Origin: Comamonas fluminis
GTDB taxonomy: Bacteria; Pseudomonadota; Gammaproteobacteria; Burkholderiales; Burkholderiaceae_C
Direction: 5' to 3'
Assembly: GCF_019186805.1 (NCBI RefSeq)
Contig: NZ_CP066783.1
Location: 2,245,501-2,309,500, forward strand
Length of the DNA: 64,000 bases
Shown piece after piece: positions 18,846 to 28,400 of this stretch (positions within the stretch are counted from its first letter, which is position 1; every line of letters starts with the position of its first letter). Made by a program: the position numbers and the translations under genes. A model generated the notes under the pieces. The model saw nothing but the letters and a program-made list of their open reading frames with translations, made no database searches and was not told the DNA's origin.

Positions 18846-19404
18846 TCAGGACTGGCGAGTCTTGCGCCAGTTATTGACGGCATCGATAACTTCCAGCGCC
18901 AGAAGTCGCTCCGGGGGCGGCCCATATTGCTCAAGCAGGGGGGTGACCATGGCCCGCAGCTCTTGCGCATGGCAGTCTCCTGCGAACAACAAACGCCTCA
19001 GGGCAAGATGTCCCGCCACGATTTCGGGTGGTTCACTCCAGTGATGTCTTGCATCATCGGTAAGCGTCGAGACCTGGGAGAGACTGACCGAGGGAGTGGC
19101 CAGATAGGGCAGAAAGATTCGCGCATGCAACTGACCGCTTTGAATGAGGCCTGCATAGAAATGATCAATGGCAACTGCGTGCGTGGACGGCAGTTGCGCG
19201 AATGCTGTTTTTAACCGTTGCTTGCCGTGCGGCGTGACGATGTAGGCAGCGGCTGCGACAGCGTAGTTCTGATGGGCATCGATAATGTTGACGGTGGGGA
19301 CGCGTCTTCTTTCTGTCGTACTTTTTTCCAGGGCTGCCTTGCCATAAGGCATATAGGCTTGCGCGGCATCCTGCAGAAGCTGCATGCTATTCAGATAGGC
19401 TAGG
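18846..19404 (-). pseudogene. Glycosyltransferase family 25, 3' part (split by IS)
   Basis: This is the C-terminal part (about 184 residues) of a LPS-type family 25 glycosyltransferase. It contains the NIIDAHQNYAVAAAAYIVTPHGKQRL stretch typical of the family's second conserved block. The frame continues without a stop through the target duplication into the insertion sequence. Removing the IS and one 6-bp duplicate joins it in frame to the fragment at 20476-20822, giving a continuous ORF of about 299 residues. The gene was therefore intact until the insertion. An internal ATG at 19385 could in principle start a truncated product. Confidence 0.85.
19399..19404 (+). repeat. Target-site duplication, left copy
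   Basis: GCTAGG borders the left inverted repeat of the IS and is repeated exactly at 20476-20481. Confidence 0.92.
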
Positions 19405-20475
19405 TGTCAGGTCCCGGATGATTGGCTGCTTACAACCAAGCGCCCGTTGCTCCATAGCAGACAAGTGCTGCAGGCTGTTGTGGCAACATGGCAATCGTCT
19501 TTCAAGGAGCCGCTATGTTGATTGCTCTACACAAGAACGCAACGACCACGCCTGCTACACGACGTGCATTGCAGCAAGCCAGTGGCACGGACCGGGAGTT
19601 GGCCCAGCAATACGGCATTGGCCTGGACACGGTGCGCAAGTGGCGTCATCGCACTACGGTGCACGATGCCAGTCATACGCCGCACCGATTGCAGACCACG
19701 CTCAATGCGGCACAGGAAGAATTGGTGGTCTATCTGCGCACCCAACTGCTGCTGCCGCTCGATGATTTGCTGGCAGTGGTGCGGGAGTTTATTGAGCCTG
19801 CCATGAGCCGTTCTGCGCTGGATCGCTTGCTGCGCAGACGAGGCCACTCCAGATTGCCCATACAGCCCAAGCCTGAGGGCGAGCACAAACCCTTCAAGGC
19901 GTATGAGCCTGGCTATGTACATGTAGATGTGAAGTACCTGCCCCAGATGCACGATGAGGACAAGCGCCGCTATGTTTTTGTTGCCATCGATCGAGCTACA
20001 CGCTGGGTGTTCATTGATATCAAGCAGCACAAGACGGCAGCATCCGCCAAAGCCTTCTTGGCTGCCGTACGCAAAGCTGCAGCGTTCAAGATCCACACCA
20101 TCCTCACCGACAACGGCAAAGAGTTCACAGACCGATTGTTTGGAAGCCGCACACGTCAGCCCTCAGGCGAGCACGAATTCGACCAGTTATGCCAAGCATT
20201 GGGGATAGAGCATCGGCTGACCAAGCCAAAGACGCCGCAAACCAACGGCATGGTTGAGCGCTTCAATGGCCGCCTGAGCCAGGTGCTGCGCTCGCATCAC
20301 TTCAACAGCGCAGAGGATTTGGAGAAGACACTGCACAGGTTTGTCTGGCTGTACAACCACCACTTGCCACAAAAGGCACTGGGGCATGAAGCCCCAGTCC
20401 AAGCACTCAAAAAATGGAAGATGAAAGCACCTGATTTATTCGTCAAGAACGTGCGTAATCATCCGGGACCTGACA
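19405..20475 (+). mobile_element. IS481-type insertion sequence, 1,071 bp
   Basis: The element is bounded by perfect 19-bp inverted repeats (TGTCAGGTCCCGGATGATT at 19405-19423 and its complement at 20457-20475), with the TGT...ACA ends usual for IS481. A perfect 6-bp duplication (GCTAGG) flanks it, and it encodes one DDE transposase. Exact ends and an intact transposase suggest a recent insertion. It lies in, and opposite to, a family 25 glycosyltransferase gene. Confidence 0.95.
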
Positions 20476-20480
20476 GCTAG
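19515..20480 (+). CDS. IS481-type DDE transposase
   Basis: A 321-residue transposase with an N-terminal helix-turn-helix (GTDRELAQQYGIGLDTVRKWRHR) and an rve-type catalytic core. Likely DDE residues are Asp138 (VHVDVKYLP), Asp199 (LTDNGKEF) and Glu248 (TNGMVERFNG), with an extra ~14-residue loop between the last two. The ATG at 19515 is chosen over 19488 because AAGGAG lies 6 bases upstream. Oddly, the element contains no stop for this frame. The ORF runs through the right inverted repeat, and its TAG (20478-20480) is in the duplicated target sequence. Confidence 0.93.
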   Translation: MLIALHKNATTTPATRRALQQASGTDRELAQQYGIGLDTVRKWRHRTTVHDASHTPHRLQTTLNAAQEELVVYLRTQLLLPLDDLLAVVREFIEPAMSRSALDRLLRRRGHSRLPIQPKPEGEHKPFKAYEPGYVHVDVKYLPQMHDEDKRRYVFVAIDRATRWVFIDIKQHKTAASAKAFLAAVRKAAAFKIHTILTDNGKEFTDRLFGSRTRQPSGEHEFDQLCQALGIEHRLTKPKTPQTNGMVERFNGRLSQVLRSHHFNSAEDLEKTLHRFVWLYNHHLPQKALGHEAPVQALKKWKMKAPDLFVKNVRNHPGPDS

Positions 20481-20481
20481 G
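20476..20481 (+). repeat. Target-site duplication, right copy
   Basis: GCTAGG is identical to 19399-19404. It also supplies the transposase stop codon TAG. Confidence 0.92.
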
Positions 20482-20822
20482 CAATCCAGAAAAATGATGT
20501 CAACTTCTGGCTGGCTGTTCACAAAATGAGTCAGAACATCGGCTGTCAGGATGGCGGGCAGGCTGGGGCTGAAATCGACATCGTCTTCCAGCACAAGCAG
20601 CAGGCTTTCGGGATTGCTTTGCTCAATGAGCATGCGGTGTGAGAGGAAGCAGCCCTGAATACTGGCGATTTCGCGGTTGGTTTCAGGAGCCTGCTTGCGT
20701 CCATCAATGGCATCAAACCGCTGAATCCAGGTATCAAGCTGCAGATTCTGGATTTGTTGCTCCATATGCGCGCGGCGCTCAAGACTTCTATCCAGATTGA
20801 TGTAGTAGCCTTCAAGAATCAT
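20476..20822 (-). pseudogene. Glycosyltransferase family 25, 5' part (split by IS)
   Basis: This N-terminal part (about 116 residues) starts MILEGYYINLDRSLERRAHM, the family 25 opening motif (YxINLdrs.eR). It continues to GCFLSHRMLIEQ and VLEDDVDF, the DxD-like sugar-nucleotide site. The ATG at 20822 is used; a TTG four codons upstream is also in frame. The insertion falls after the codons for IIFLDCLA; the frame continues after IS removal at 19398. With the IS present the product would end in IS sequence at 20436 and lack the second half, so it is presumably inactive. Confidence 0.88.
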
Positions 20823-20980
20823 GGCGGAACCCAATAGATTGGTGGAGTGTCGGCATTATCTGAAAGTGTTGGGGTTTTCATTCGCGGGAATTCACGGCTT
20901 TGCTGCATGTTTCAATGCTGCACTGGTGTTTCTATCTGCAACAATCAGGTGTTGTTGAGCAGAAGGTAAAGAGCACTTTG

Positions 20981-22300
20981 ATGAGCGAGAACGAGGGAGC
21001 GTCGGGCAGCACGAATGACATGCATTTTTTGCGTGCTGTCACGGATATGGCCGAGCGCCTGCCGGTGGTGACGGGCGATGCCATCTATACCGATAAAGGC
21101 ATCAAGCTCGTGGACAAGGGCGCGCGGGTGGATCAGCGTCTGTACGACAGGCTGGTCAGCCACAAGCTGCGTGACCCGATTGATGAAAGTCTGGTGGCAG
21201 ACAATCTGGTCGATGCCCCGGCACTGCTGGCGCTGGCCAGAAGCCAGTGCGAGGGCATGGATCTGCTGCGCAGGCTGGTGGCTGACCTGGGCGATGTTGA
21301 ACGTCTGCTGGCCCCGCTGCAGGGGCTGCTGCTGCCGCGCTCCATTGCGTTCAAGCTGACGGTGATGCGCGAGCAGCGCAGCGAGCTGTTTGAGCACAGC
21401 GTGCAAATGGCGCTGGTATCCATCTTTCTGGCGCTGAAAAACGGCTGGAACGAGCGCGAATGCGTGTCTCTGGCCACGGCTGCGCTGCTGCACGATGTGG
21501 GCATGCTCTATATGGACCCAGCCTGGACGGACCCGGACCACCGTTTATCCACCACGCAGCGCAAGCATCTGGTTGCGCACTCCGTCACAGCCATGCTGGT
21601 GGTGCGCGATGCCAAGGTTTATTCGCAGGCCGTGGAAATGGCGGTGCTGGAGCACCATGAGCGCATGGATGGCAGCGGCTATCCGCGTGGCGTGCAGGGC
21701 GCGGTGATCTCGCCCATGGGGCAGGTGCTGCTGCTGGCCGAAGTGGTGTCGGCCTTTTTCGAGAAGTTCAGCGACATGCCGGGCCAGCGACTTTCGTTGA
21801 TGCTGCGCATGAACCACAAAAGCTATCCCGCTGATCTGGTGCACCATATTCTGCCGCTGCTGTATGACGAGATGCTGCCCGGCCTGCCGCTGGCGCCCAT
21901 GCAGGCCGAAGTGGCGCACAGCACCGCCGCGCTGGAAGCTGCGCTGACCATGTGGTCCCAGCTGCGCGCAAACTTTCCCGCAGGCTGGAGCCAGCTGCCC
22001 GAGGCATCCAGCGCGAATTTTGTGGAGCAAAGCCTGCAATTGCTACAAAAGCAGCTGGCGGAATCTGGCTCTCACCCCAGTCAGCAGCTGCATGTGCTCA
22101 GCTACCTCAAGGACGACGCGCAGGGCATGGGCGAGTTGACGCTGGTCAACCGCGAAGCGCTATGGAAACTGCAGTCCATCATCAACGACTGCCTGCGCCG
22201 CTGGCCGCTGAGCACGGCCAAAGGTACGCCGCTGGAGGGCGCTGTAGCCCAGTGGTGCGACGCCTGTGCGCGCATCGCGCCTGCGGCGCCCAAGGACTGA
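20981..22300 (+). CDS. HD-GYP domain protein (probable cyclic-di-GMP phosphodiesterase)
   Basis: A 439-residue soluble protein with a central HD-GYP domain: His171-Asp172 (ALLHDVGMLY), HHERMDGSGYPRG with Gly233-Tyr234-Pro235, and an earlier metal-site histidine in FEHSVQMA. HD-GYP proteins usually hydrolyse cyclic di-GMP and so affect motility, biofilm and virulence. The N terminal 120 residues (AERLPVVTGDAIYTDKGIKLVDKGARVDQRLYDRL) are a common companion region rather than a receiver domain. The ATG at 20981 is preferred; an open frame extends upstream to 20900 without a good ribosome site. Confidence 0.88.
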   Translation: MSENEGASGSTNDMHFLRAVTDMAERLPVVTGDAIYTDKGIKLVDKGARVDQRLYDRLVSHKLRDPIDESLVADNLVDAPALLALARSQCEGMDLLRRLVADLGDVERLLAPLQGLLLPRSIAFKLTVMREQRSELFEHSVQMALVSIFLALKNGWNERECVSLATAALLHDVGMLYMDPAWTDPDHRLSTTQRKHLVAHSVTAMLVVRDAKVYSQAVEMAVLEHHERMDGSGYPRGVQGAVISPMGQVLLLAEVVSAFFEKFSDMPGQRLSLMLRMNHKSYPADLVHHILPLLYDEMLPGLPLAPMQAEVAHSTAALEAALTMWSQLRANFPAGWSQLPEASSANFVEQSLQLLQKQLAESGSHPSQQLHVLSYLKDDAQGMGELTLVNREALWKLQSIINDCLRRWPLSTAKGTPLEGAVAQWCDACARIAPAAPKD

Positions 22301-22311
22301 GGTCGGCGCAG

Positions 22312-22917
22312 TCAGGTGCTGGCGCTTGATGGACCATGCAAATAGACCGCCAGCTTGCCCAGGGGCAGCGTGCCTGACTTCAGCCAGCCCTTGGGTGGAT
22401 AGACGTAAGCGCCTTGCCAGCCCACGGGCGCGCCGCCGCTCTCCAGCACCTGCAGCCACCAGACATGCATGGGCAGCAGCAGCCCGGCATGGGCGTAATA
22501 GCTGAAGATCACATCCATCAAGACCTCCAGGGGGGCGGCCAGCGCAGGAGTCAGGCCCCGCTGCGGGCCGATGTGGTGCAGCAAAGGCATGGCCACATCG
22601 GCGTTGAACTGCTCGCACTGGCGTTGATACAGCGGCTTGCGAAACTGTGGGTGGCGGGCCTTGCCTGGCAGCGTCAAATGGCTCATGTCTTCCAGAATCT
22701 CGGTCCAGGCATAAAAGCCCAGGCAGCGCTCGTCATTGAGAAACTCGAAATCCTGCTGCGTGGCCAATAGCTGGGCCAGTTGCGGATCCGTCACGACTTG
22801 CTCATGCAGCGTAGGCGGGTGTTGGCCGCTGAGAAACACCTCGCTGCGAATCAGCGTCGCCATGCGATTGATCAAGGCCTGTGTGTCCTGCTCCAGATGC
22901 GAAGTGCGCTTCTTCAT
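22312..22917 (-). CDS. Hypothetical 201-residue protein
   Basis: A soluble protein with no recognised family. It starts MKKRTSHLEQDTQALINRMATLI, continues with a helical middle and ends with a tryptophan-rich segment (MHVWWLQVLESGGAPVGWQGAYVYPPKGWL). The ATG at 22917 is chosen because the open frame above it runs into the dispersed hairpin repeat and the LexA-controlled promoter. It converges tightly with the HD-GYP gene (11 bp between stops) and is divergent from imuA, but belongs to neither operon by strand. The function is unknown. Confidence 0.7.
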   Translation of the reverse strand: MKKRTSHLEQDTQALINRMATLIRSEVFLSGQHPPTLHEQVVTDPQLAQLLATQQDFEFLNDERCLGFYAWTEILEDMSHLTLPGKARHPQFRKPLYQRQCEQFNADVAMPLLHHIGPQRGLTPALAAPLEVLMDVIFSYYAHAGLLLPMHVWWLQVLESGGAPVGWQGAYVYPPKGWLKSGTLPLGKLAVYLHGPSSAST

Positions 22918-22947
22918 GAGGGCAAGATTAGCAGATTGAATGCTTTC

Positions 22948-23000
22948 AATTTTGTAGCGGATAGCGCTTTGCAGTGAAGCGCTACAAGGCTTTTTGATGC
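22948..23000 (+). repeat. Dispersed hairpin repeat, copy 3
   Basis: AATTTTGTAGC, then TAGCGCTT (22962-22969), a 7-base loop and AAGCGCTA (22977-22984), then GGCTTTTTGATGC. This is one of the best-paired copies and lies between a hypothetical gene and the imuA promoter. Confidence 0.75.
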
Positions 23001-23052
23001 CTGATACCCGGTCCGGGTCAGGCTGAATGCGGCTGCGTTTGTTTTCTCGATG

Positions 23053-23068
23053 CTGTATATTTGTACAG
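23053..23068 (+). promoter_or_regulatory. LexA (SOS) box upstream of imuA
   Basis: CTGTATATTTGTACAG fits the CTGT-N8-ACAG LexA consensus exactly, extended by TA on the right. It lies 21 bp before the GTG start of imuA, so LexA would block transcription of imuA-imuB-dnaE2 until DNA damage. Confidence 0.92.
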
Positions 23069-23089
23069 TATTTTGGAAATGCCATCACC

Positions 23090-23959
23090 GTGCAGCCACA
23101 TCGCATCACTCGCAGCACCAACTGCGACACCACCCACAGGGCCGACCCATCGGCTTTGCTCGGTGCTGCGCGTCTGCATGCGTTACAAGCGCTGCAGCTG
23201 GACGGCGTGTGGCGAGGCAGCGACTGGCATGGGGTGCAGATGCAGAAAGTCTGGCCCAGCGGCCATGTGGCGCTGGATGCCGAGTTGCCCGGCGGTGGCT
23301 GGCCGGGCAATGCGCTGGTGCAGATTCAGCAGCCGCAGCACACCCATGCGGAATGGCCGCTGCTGCTGCCCGCGCTGGCGCGCCAGGCCGGGCTGCAGCC
23401 GGGAAAGCTGGTGCTGATAGCCCCGCCGTATCTGCCATTTACTCCGGCGCTGCAGGCTGTGGGCATTGCGGCCCAGCGCCTGTGCTGCGTGCCGCAGTTG
23501 CCGGGGCAGTCACCTCAGGATCTGGCCTGGGCCTGCGAGCAAGCCCTGCATTGCCGCGATGTACTGGCTGTGCTGGCCTGGTTGCCAGACTTGCCTATGG
23601 CGGCCCTGCGGCGTTTGCAGCTGGCCGCCGCATCACAGGGGCGGCCGCTGTGGCTGTGGCAGGGCCTGCAGCAGGAGCAGCACAACTCGCCCGCAGCCCT
23701 GCGTTTGCGCCTGCAAAGAACGCCGCAGGATGCAGCCAGCCTGCAGGTTCAGATACTCAAGCGCCGTGGGCCAGCCCTGGATAAGCCATTGCAGCTATCA
23801 CTTTCGCAGTGGGCCTGGGCGCCAGTACTGCAGGCTCAGGCCAGCCGCCATGCGCGCCAGAGCGAGGAGGCCGCCTTGCTCATGCAGGGGCGGGCCATAT
23901 CGTCTGCGAGCACATCAGCAGCCACGTCGGCAATCGTGGCACAGAGCATGGCGGGCTGA
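23090..23959 (+). CDS. imuA: ImuA, SOS mutagenesis RecA-like protein
   Basis: The 289-residue first gene of the mutasome operon. It has the RecA/SulA-like pattern of ImuA: VWPSGHVALDAELPGGGWPGNALVQI (degenerate P-loop region), LLPALARQAG ... KLVLIAPPYLPFTPAL and DVLAVLAWLPDLPMAALRRLQLAA. The start is set at GTG 23090 because the only upstream ATG (23027) lies before the LexA box; the ATG at 23079 is out of frame. imuB begins 2 bp after its stop. In the family, ImuA supports ImuB and DnaE2 in translesion synthesis. Confidence 0.9.
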   Translation: MQPHRITRSTNCDTTHRADPSALLGAARLHALQALQLDGVWRGSDWHGVQMQKVWPSGHVALDAELPGGGWPGNALVQIQQPQHTHAEWPLLLPALARQAGLQPGKLVLIAPPYLPFTPALQAVGIAAQRLCCVPQLPGQSPQDLAWACEQALHCRDVLAVLAWLPDLPMAALRRLQLAAASQGRPLWLWQGLQQEQHNSPAALRLRLQRTPQDAASLQVQILKRRGPALDKPLQLSLSQWAWAPVLQAQASRHARQSEEAALLMQGRAISSASTSAATSAIVAQSMAG

Positions 23960-23961
23960 AG

Positions 23962-25401
23962 ATGCAAGGGCGCGAGCACTGGCTGGCCTGGCCTCTGGAG
24001 CGGCTGAATCAGGGGGCGGCCTTGTCATCCCGCCATGACAGCCTTTACTGGTGGGCGCTGGAGTTTTCTCCACGCGTGGCCGTGCTGGAAGAGGCTTTGC
24101 TCATTGAAACTAGCATGGTGCAGCGCCTCTGGGGTGGGCTGCAGCCCATGCTGGAGCGGCTGGATGAGGCTTTGAACATGGCCTGCATGGCCTGCACGGC
24201 AGCACCACCTGTGCGCGCACAGGCGAATACCGCATGGCTGGCGCTGGCGCGGCTCAGGCTGCTGCAACACAGCCGGGCACAGGGCGTGCCAGAGCCTGAG
24301 GCCATGCCTGCGGATGCGCTGCCGCTGTGGACGCTGACCGCGTTGCAGCCCCACAGTGCCATGCTGATGCGACTGGGCTGCCAGACTTGGGGGCAGGTGC
24401 GCGCCTTGCCGCGTGCCGGGCTTTCGCGGCGCATCGGGGCCAGGGCTTTGCGGGCGCTGGATGAGGCTTACGGCCTGCAGCCCCAGACCCTGAACTGGCT
24501 GCAACTGCCCGAGCAGTTCGTGCTGCGCCACGATCTGGGCTATCCCGCCCACAACGCCGATGTGGTGCTGCATGCGGCCCAGCCCCTGCTGCGTGCGCTG
24601 CAATTTTGGCTGCAGGCCCGCCACCACGCGGTGCTGGCGCTGGAGCTGCGCTGGCACCATGACCTGCGGCGAATCGATGGGCAGGCGCTGCCCGCCTGGG
24701 AAAGCCTGCTCATACGCACGGCCCAGCCCACGCAGGGCATGGCGCATTTGCAGCGCTTGCTGCGTGAGCATCTGCATCAAAGGCGCTGGCGGGCACCGGT
24801 GGACATGCTGGAGCTGAAGGCGCCAGACACTCAGGCCTGGGCTGCGGCCTCGCTCAGCTGTCTGCCAGATCTGGCCGCACAGCAAAGCGACAGCCGCAGC
24901 CTGGCATGGCATGAATGGGTAGAGTGCCTGAGCGCCCGCTGGGGCGAGAGTGCTGTGCAGCAGCCCGAGGCTTGCGCAGATCACCGGCCTGAAGCCATGC
25001 AGCGCTGGCGCAACGTGGCTGCCGGTGCAGCAGATCAGGCGCCGACCGCAGCCGCCAGCCCCGCGCCCCGCAAAAAGCCGGCGGCCCGCAGCGAATGTGC
25101 AGACCCCTGGCAGGCGCTGTGGCCGCCCTGGCTGCTGCCCCAGCCGCTGGCGCTGACAGTGCAAAACAACCGCCCCCACTGGCACGGGCCGCTGCAGCTG
25201 CGTGCCGGGCCTTACCGGCTGGAGTCTGGCTGGTGGGAAGGCGGGCAGACCCAGGCGGGCCTGGCGGTGCGCGATTATTTTGTGGCCTTCAATGAAGTGG
25301 TCGGCCATGTCTGGATTTACCGCGAGCGTGCGCAGACCCGTGCCTGGCTGGTGGCTGAAGCACATTCGCCCTGCTGGTTTGCGCAAGGTGTCTATGGCTG
25401 A
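23962..25401 (+). CDS. imuB: ImuB, catalytically inactive Y-family polymerase homologue
   Basis: A 479-residue Y-family-like protein. After LYWWALEFSPRVAVLEEALLIETSMVQRLWGG the catalytic aspartates of active DinB/UmuC enzymes are absent, as is normal for ImuB, which acts as a scaffold linking the beta clamp and DnaE2. The C terminus contains GPLQLRAGPYRLESGWWEG and the YFVAFNEVVGHVWIYRER block. The long Ala/Pro region about residues 340-390 is a linker. The ATG at 23962 lies 2 bp after imuA; dnaE2 starts 8 bp inside its end. Confidence 0.93.
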   Translation: MQGREHWLAWPLERLNQGAALSSRHDSLYWWALEFSPRVAVLEEALLIETSMVQRLWGGLQPMLERLDEALNMACMACTAAPPVRAQANTAWLALARLRLLQHSRAQGVPEPEAMPADALPLWTLTALQPHSAMLMRLGCQTWGQVRALPRAGLSRRIGARALRALDEAYGLQPQTLNWLQLPEQFVLRHDLGYPAHNADVVLHAAQPLLRALQFWLQARHHAVLALELRWHHDLRRIDGQALPAWESLLIRTAQPTQGMAHLQRLLREHLHQRRWRAPVDMLELKAPDTQAWAAASLSCLPDLAAQQSDSRSLAWHEWVECLSARWGESAVQQPEACADHRPEAMQRWRNVAAGAADQAPTAAASPAPRKKPAARSECADPWQALWPPWLLPQPLALTVQNNRPHWHGPLQLRAGPYRLESGWWEGGQTQAGLAVRDYFVAFNEVVGHVWIYRERAQTRAWLVAEAHSPCWFAQGVYG

Positions 25402-28400
25402 GGTTGATGTGCAAGAGATCACTCAGACCCGGCTGGCCGCGCCGCCGCCAGCGGCCACGCCTGCCGTGCCCGTGGCCAGTGGGGCGGGCAAGGGGCCACT
25501 GGCTTATGCGGAGCTGCATTGTCTGTCGAGCTTCAGCTTTCTGCGCGGGGCCTCGTCACCGGCAGAGCTGGTGCACCGTGCCAAAAGTCTGGGCTATGCC
25601 GCGCTGGCGCTGACGGATGAATGCTCGGTGGCCGGTGCCGTGCGCGCCTATGAAGCCGCGCGGGACTGCGGGCTGCACCTGATTTACGGCAGTGAATTTG
25701 TCTGGGGGCCGCTCAAAGTCGTGGCGCTGGCCCGCGATTTGCAGGGCTGGGGCAACCTTTGCGAATTCATCACCGCGGCCCGCAGCCGTGCAGAAAAAGG
25801 CGCTTATGTGGTCGATGAAGCCAGCCCCTGGCAACTGCTGCAGCGGGGCTGCGAATGCCTGCTGCTGCCCCAGCGCAGTGAACTGGATGCTTCTGATTTG
25901 GTAGCTATCAACGCTTGTATATCAAAGGCTTCAGGCTGTTTTGATGCTAATTCTCTATGGCTGGGCGTGGAACTGCACCTCGCGCCCGACGATAGCCTGT
26001 GGCTGCAGACCTTGCAGCAAGTGGGTGCCGATTTGGCCCTGCCGCTGCTGGCTTGCGGCGATGTGCATATGCATGCCCGCTCGCGCAAGCCGCTGCAGGA
26101 TGTGGTGACCGCCATCCGCCTGGGCCGCACCGTGGCCGAATGCGGTTTTGCGCTGCAGCCCAATGCTGAGCGGCATCTGCGCTCGCGCCTGCGGCTGGCG
26201 GCGCTCTATCCCCAAGCCATGCTGGATGCCACGCTGCGCCTGGCCCGGCGCTGCCAGTTCAGCCTGAGCGAAATTCGCTATCACTACCCGCAGGAAAGCG
26301 TGCAGCCCGGCATGACGGCCACGCAGACGCTGGCCTGGCTGACCTGGGAGGGCGCGGCGGGCCGCTATCCCCAGGGCATTCCTGAAGATGTGGCCAGGCA
26401 GCTTAGGAAAGAACTGGCGCTGATTGCCGAGCAGCAGTACGAGATGTACTTTCTGACCGTGCACGACATCGTGCGCTATGCGCGCAGCGTTGGCATTCTC
26501 TGCCAGGGCCGTGGCTCGGCGGCCAACTCTGCGGTGTGCTACTGCTTGGGCATTACGGCCGTGAACCCCGACGGCAACCATCTGCTGTTTGAGCGCTTTA
26601 TCAGCAAAGAGCGCAGCGAGCCGCCCGATATCGATGTGGACTTCGAGCACGCGCGGCGCGAAGAGGTCATTCAGTACATCTACAGCAAATACGGGCGCGA
26701 GCGGGCTGCCATCACGGCGGTGGTGAGCTGCTGGCGCAGCCGCGGTGCGCTGCGCGATGTGGGCAAGGCGCTGGGCCTGCCTGCCGATTTGATCGACGCA
26801 CTGGCCAAGGGGCAGTACTGGTTCAGCGAGCACGCCAAGGCGCAGGCTGAAAAAGCAGAGCATTCAGCGCAGGCTGGCGCTGCGTTTGGGGCAGAAACTG
26901 CGGATGAGGAAGGCCCTGAGGCATTGCCCGAAGACTGGGTAGAACGCAAATTCAAGGAAGCCCAGGTGCTGGCCGGGGAGATGGGCAGCGCCATCAGCGC
27001 CCACCTGTTGCGGCTGTGGGTAGAGCTGGCCTGGCAGCTCAAGGACAGCCCGCGCCACCTCAGCCAGCATGTGGGGGGCTTTGTGCTGACCGAGGGCAAG
27101 CTCACGCGGCTGGTGCCGGTAGAGCCTGCCAGCATGGAAAACCGCTCTGTCATTCAGTGGGACAAGGATGATCTGGACATCGTGGGCCTGCTCAAGGTCG
27201 ATGTGCTGGCGCTGGGCATGCTCACCATGCTGCGCAAGGCCCTGGACGAGCGCACCCGCTGGCGCGGCGAGGGCATGGAGCTCTACCAGATTCCGCAGGA
27301 AGACCCGGCCACCTACGCCATGATCTGCAAGGCTGACACCGTGGGCACGTTCCAGATCGAAAGCCGTGCCCAGATGAGCATGTTGCCGCGCCTGCAGCCG
27401 CGCACGTTTTATGACCTGGTGGTGGAAGTCGCCATCGTGCGGCCCGGGCCGATTCAGGGCGGCATGGTCCACCCCTATCTGCTGGCGCGAGAGCGGCAAA
27501 GGCGCGGCCTGCCGCTCAAGCTGGAAAACGCCGAGCTGAAAAACGCGCTGGCGCGCACGCTGGGTGTGCCGATTTTTCAGGAGCAAGTCATGCAAATTGC
27601 CATGGATGCGGCCAAATTCTCGGCCGGCATGGCCGATGAGCTGCGCCGATCCATGGCGGCCTGGAAGCGCAAGGGCGGCGTGCACAAATTTGAGCGCCCG
27701 CTGGTGGACACCATGATTGCGCGCGGCTACAGCAGTGAATTTGCCAACGCCATCTTTCAGCAGATGCTGGGTTTTGGCGAATACGGCTTTCCTGAAAGCC
27801 ACGCCACCAGCTTTGCGCTGCTGGCCTATGCCAGCGCCTGGCTCAAGCGGCACGAGCCCGCGATTTTTCTGCAGGCCTTGCTCAACGCCCAGCCTATGGG
27901 CTTTTACACGCCTTCGCAACTGGTGCAGGATGCGCGCCGCCACGGGGTGCGCGTGCTGCCTGTCGATGTGTGCCACAGCCACTGGCAATGCACGCTGGAG
28001 GCGCCCTTGCAGCCCCTGCGCGGTGTGGCCCATCCCCAGCCTGCGGTGCGACTGGGGCTGAACTGCGTGGCGCATCTGGGCAAGGCCGCTGCGCTACGCA
28101 TTCAGGAGCAGGCAGCGCAATCCCCCTGGAGGGATGTGGCCGATTTGGCCATCAGGGCGCAGCTGGACAAGCAGACAATGGAAGCGCTGGCCGCTGCCGA
28201 TGCGCTGCGCAGCCTGGCCGGGCACCGGCGCCAGCAGATGTGGGATGCGGCGGCGCAAACCAGCCTGCCGCCCATCTTTGCCCAGAGCGCGATTCATGAG
28301 CCCCGGCTGGTGCTGCCCGAGGCGAAAGAGGGCGAAGAGATCATGTTTGACTACGCCGCCACGGGCCTGAGCCTGCGCCGCCACCCGCTGGCCCTGCTGC

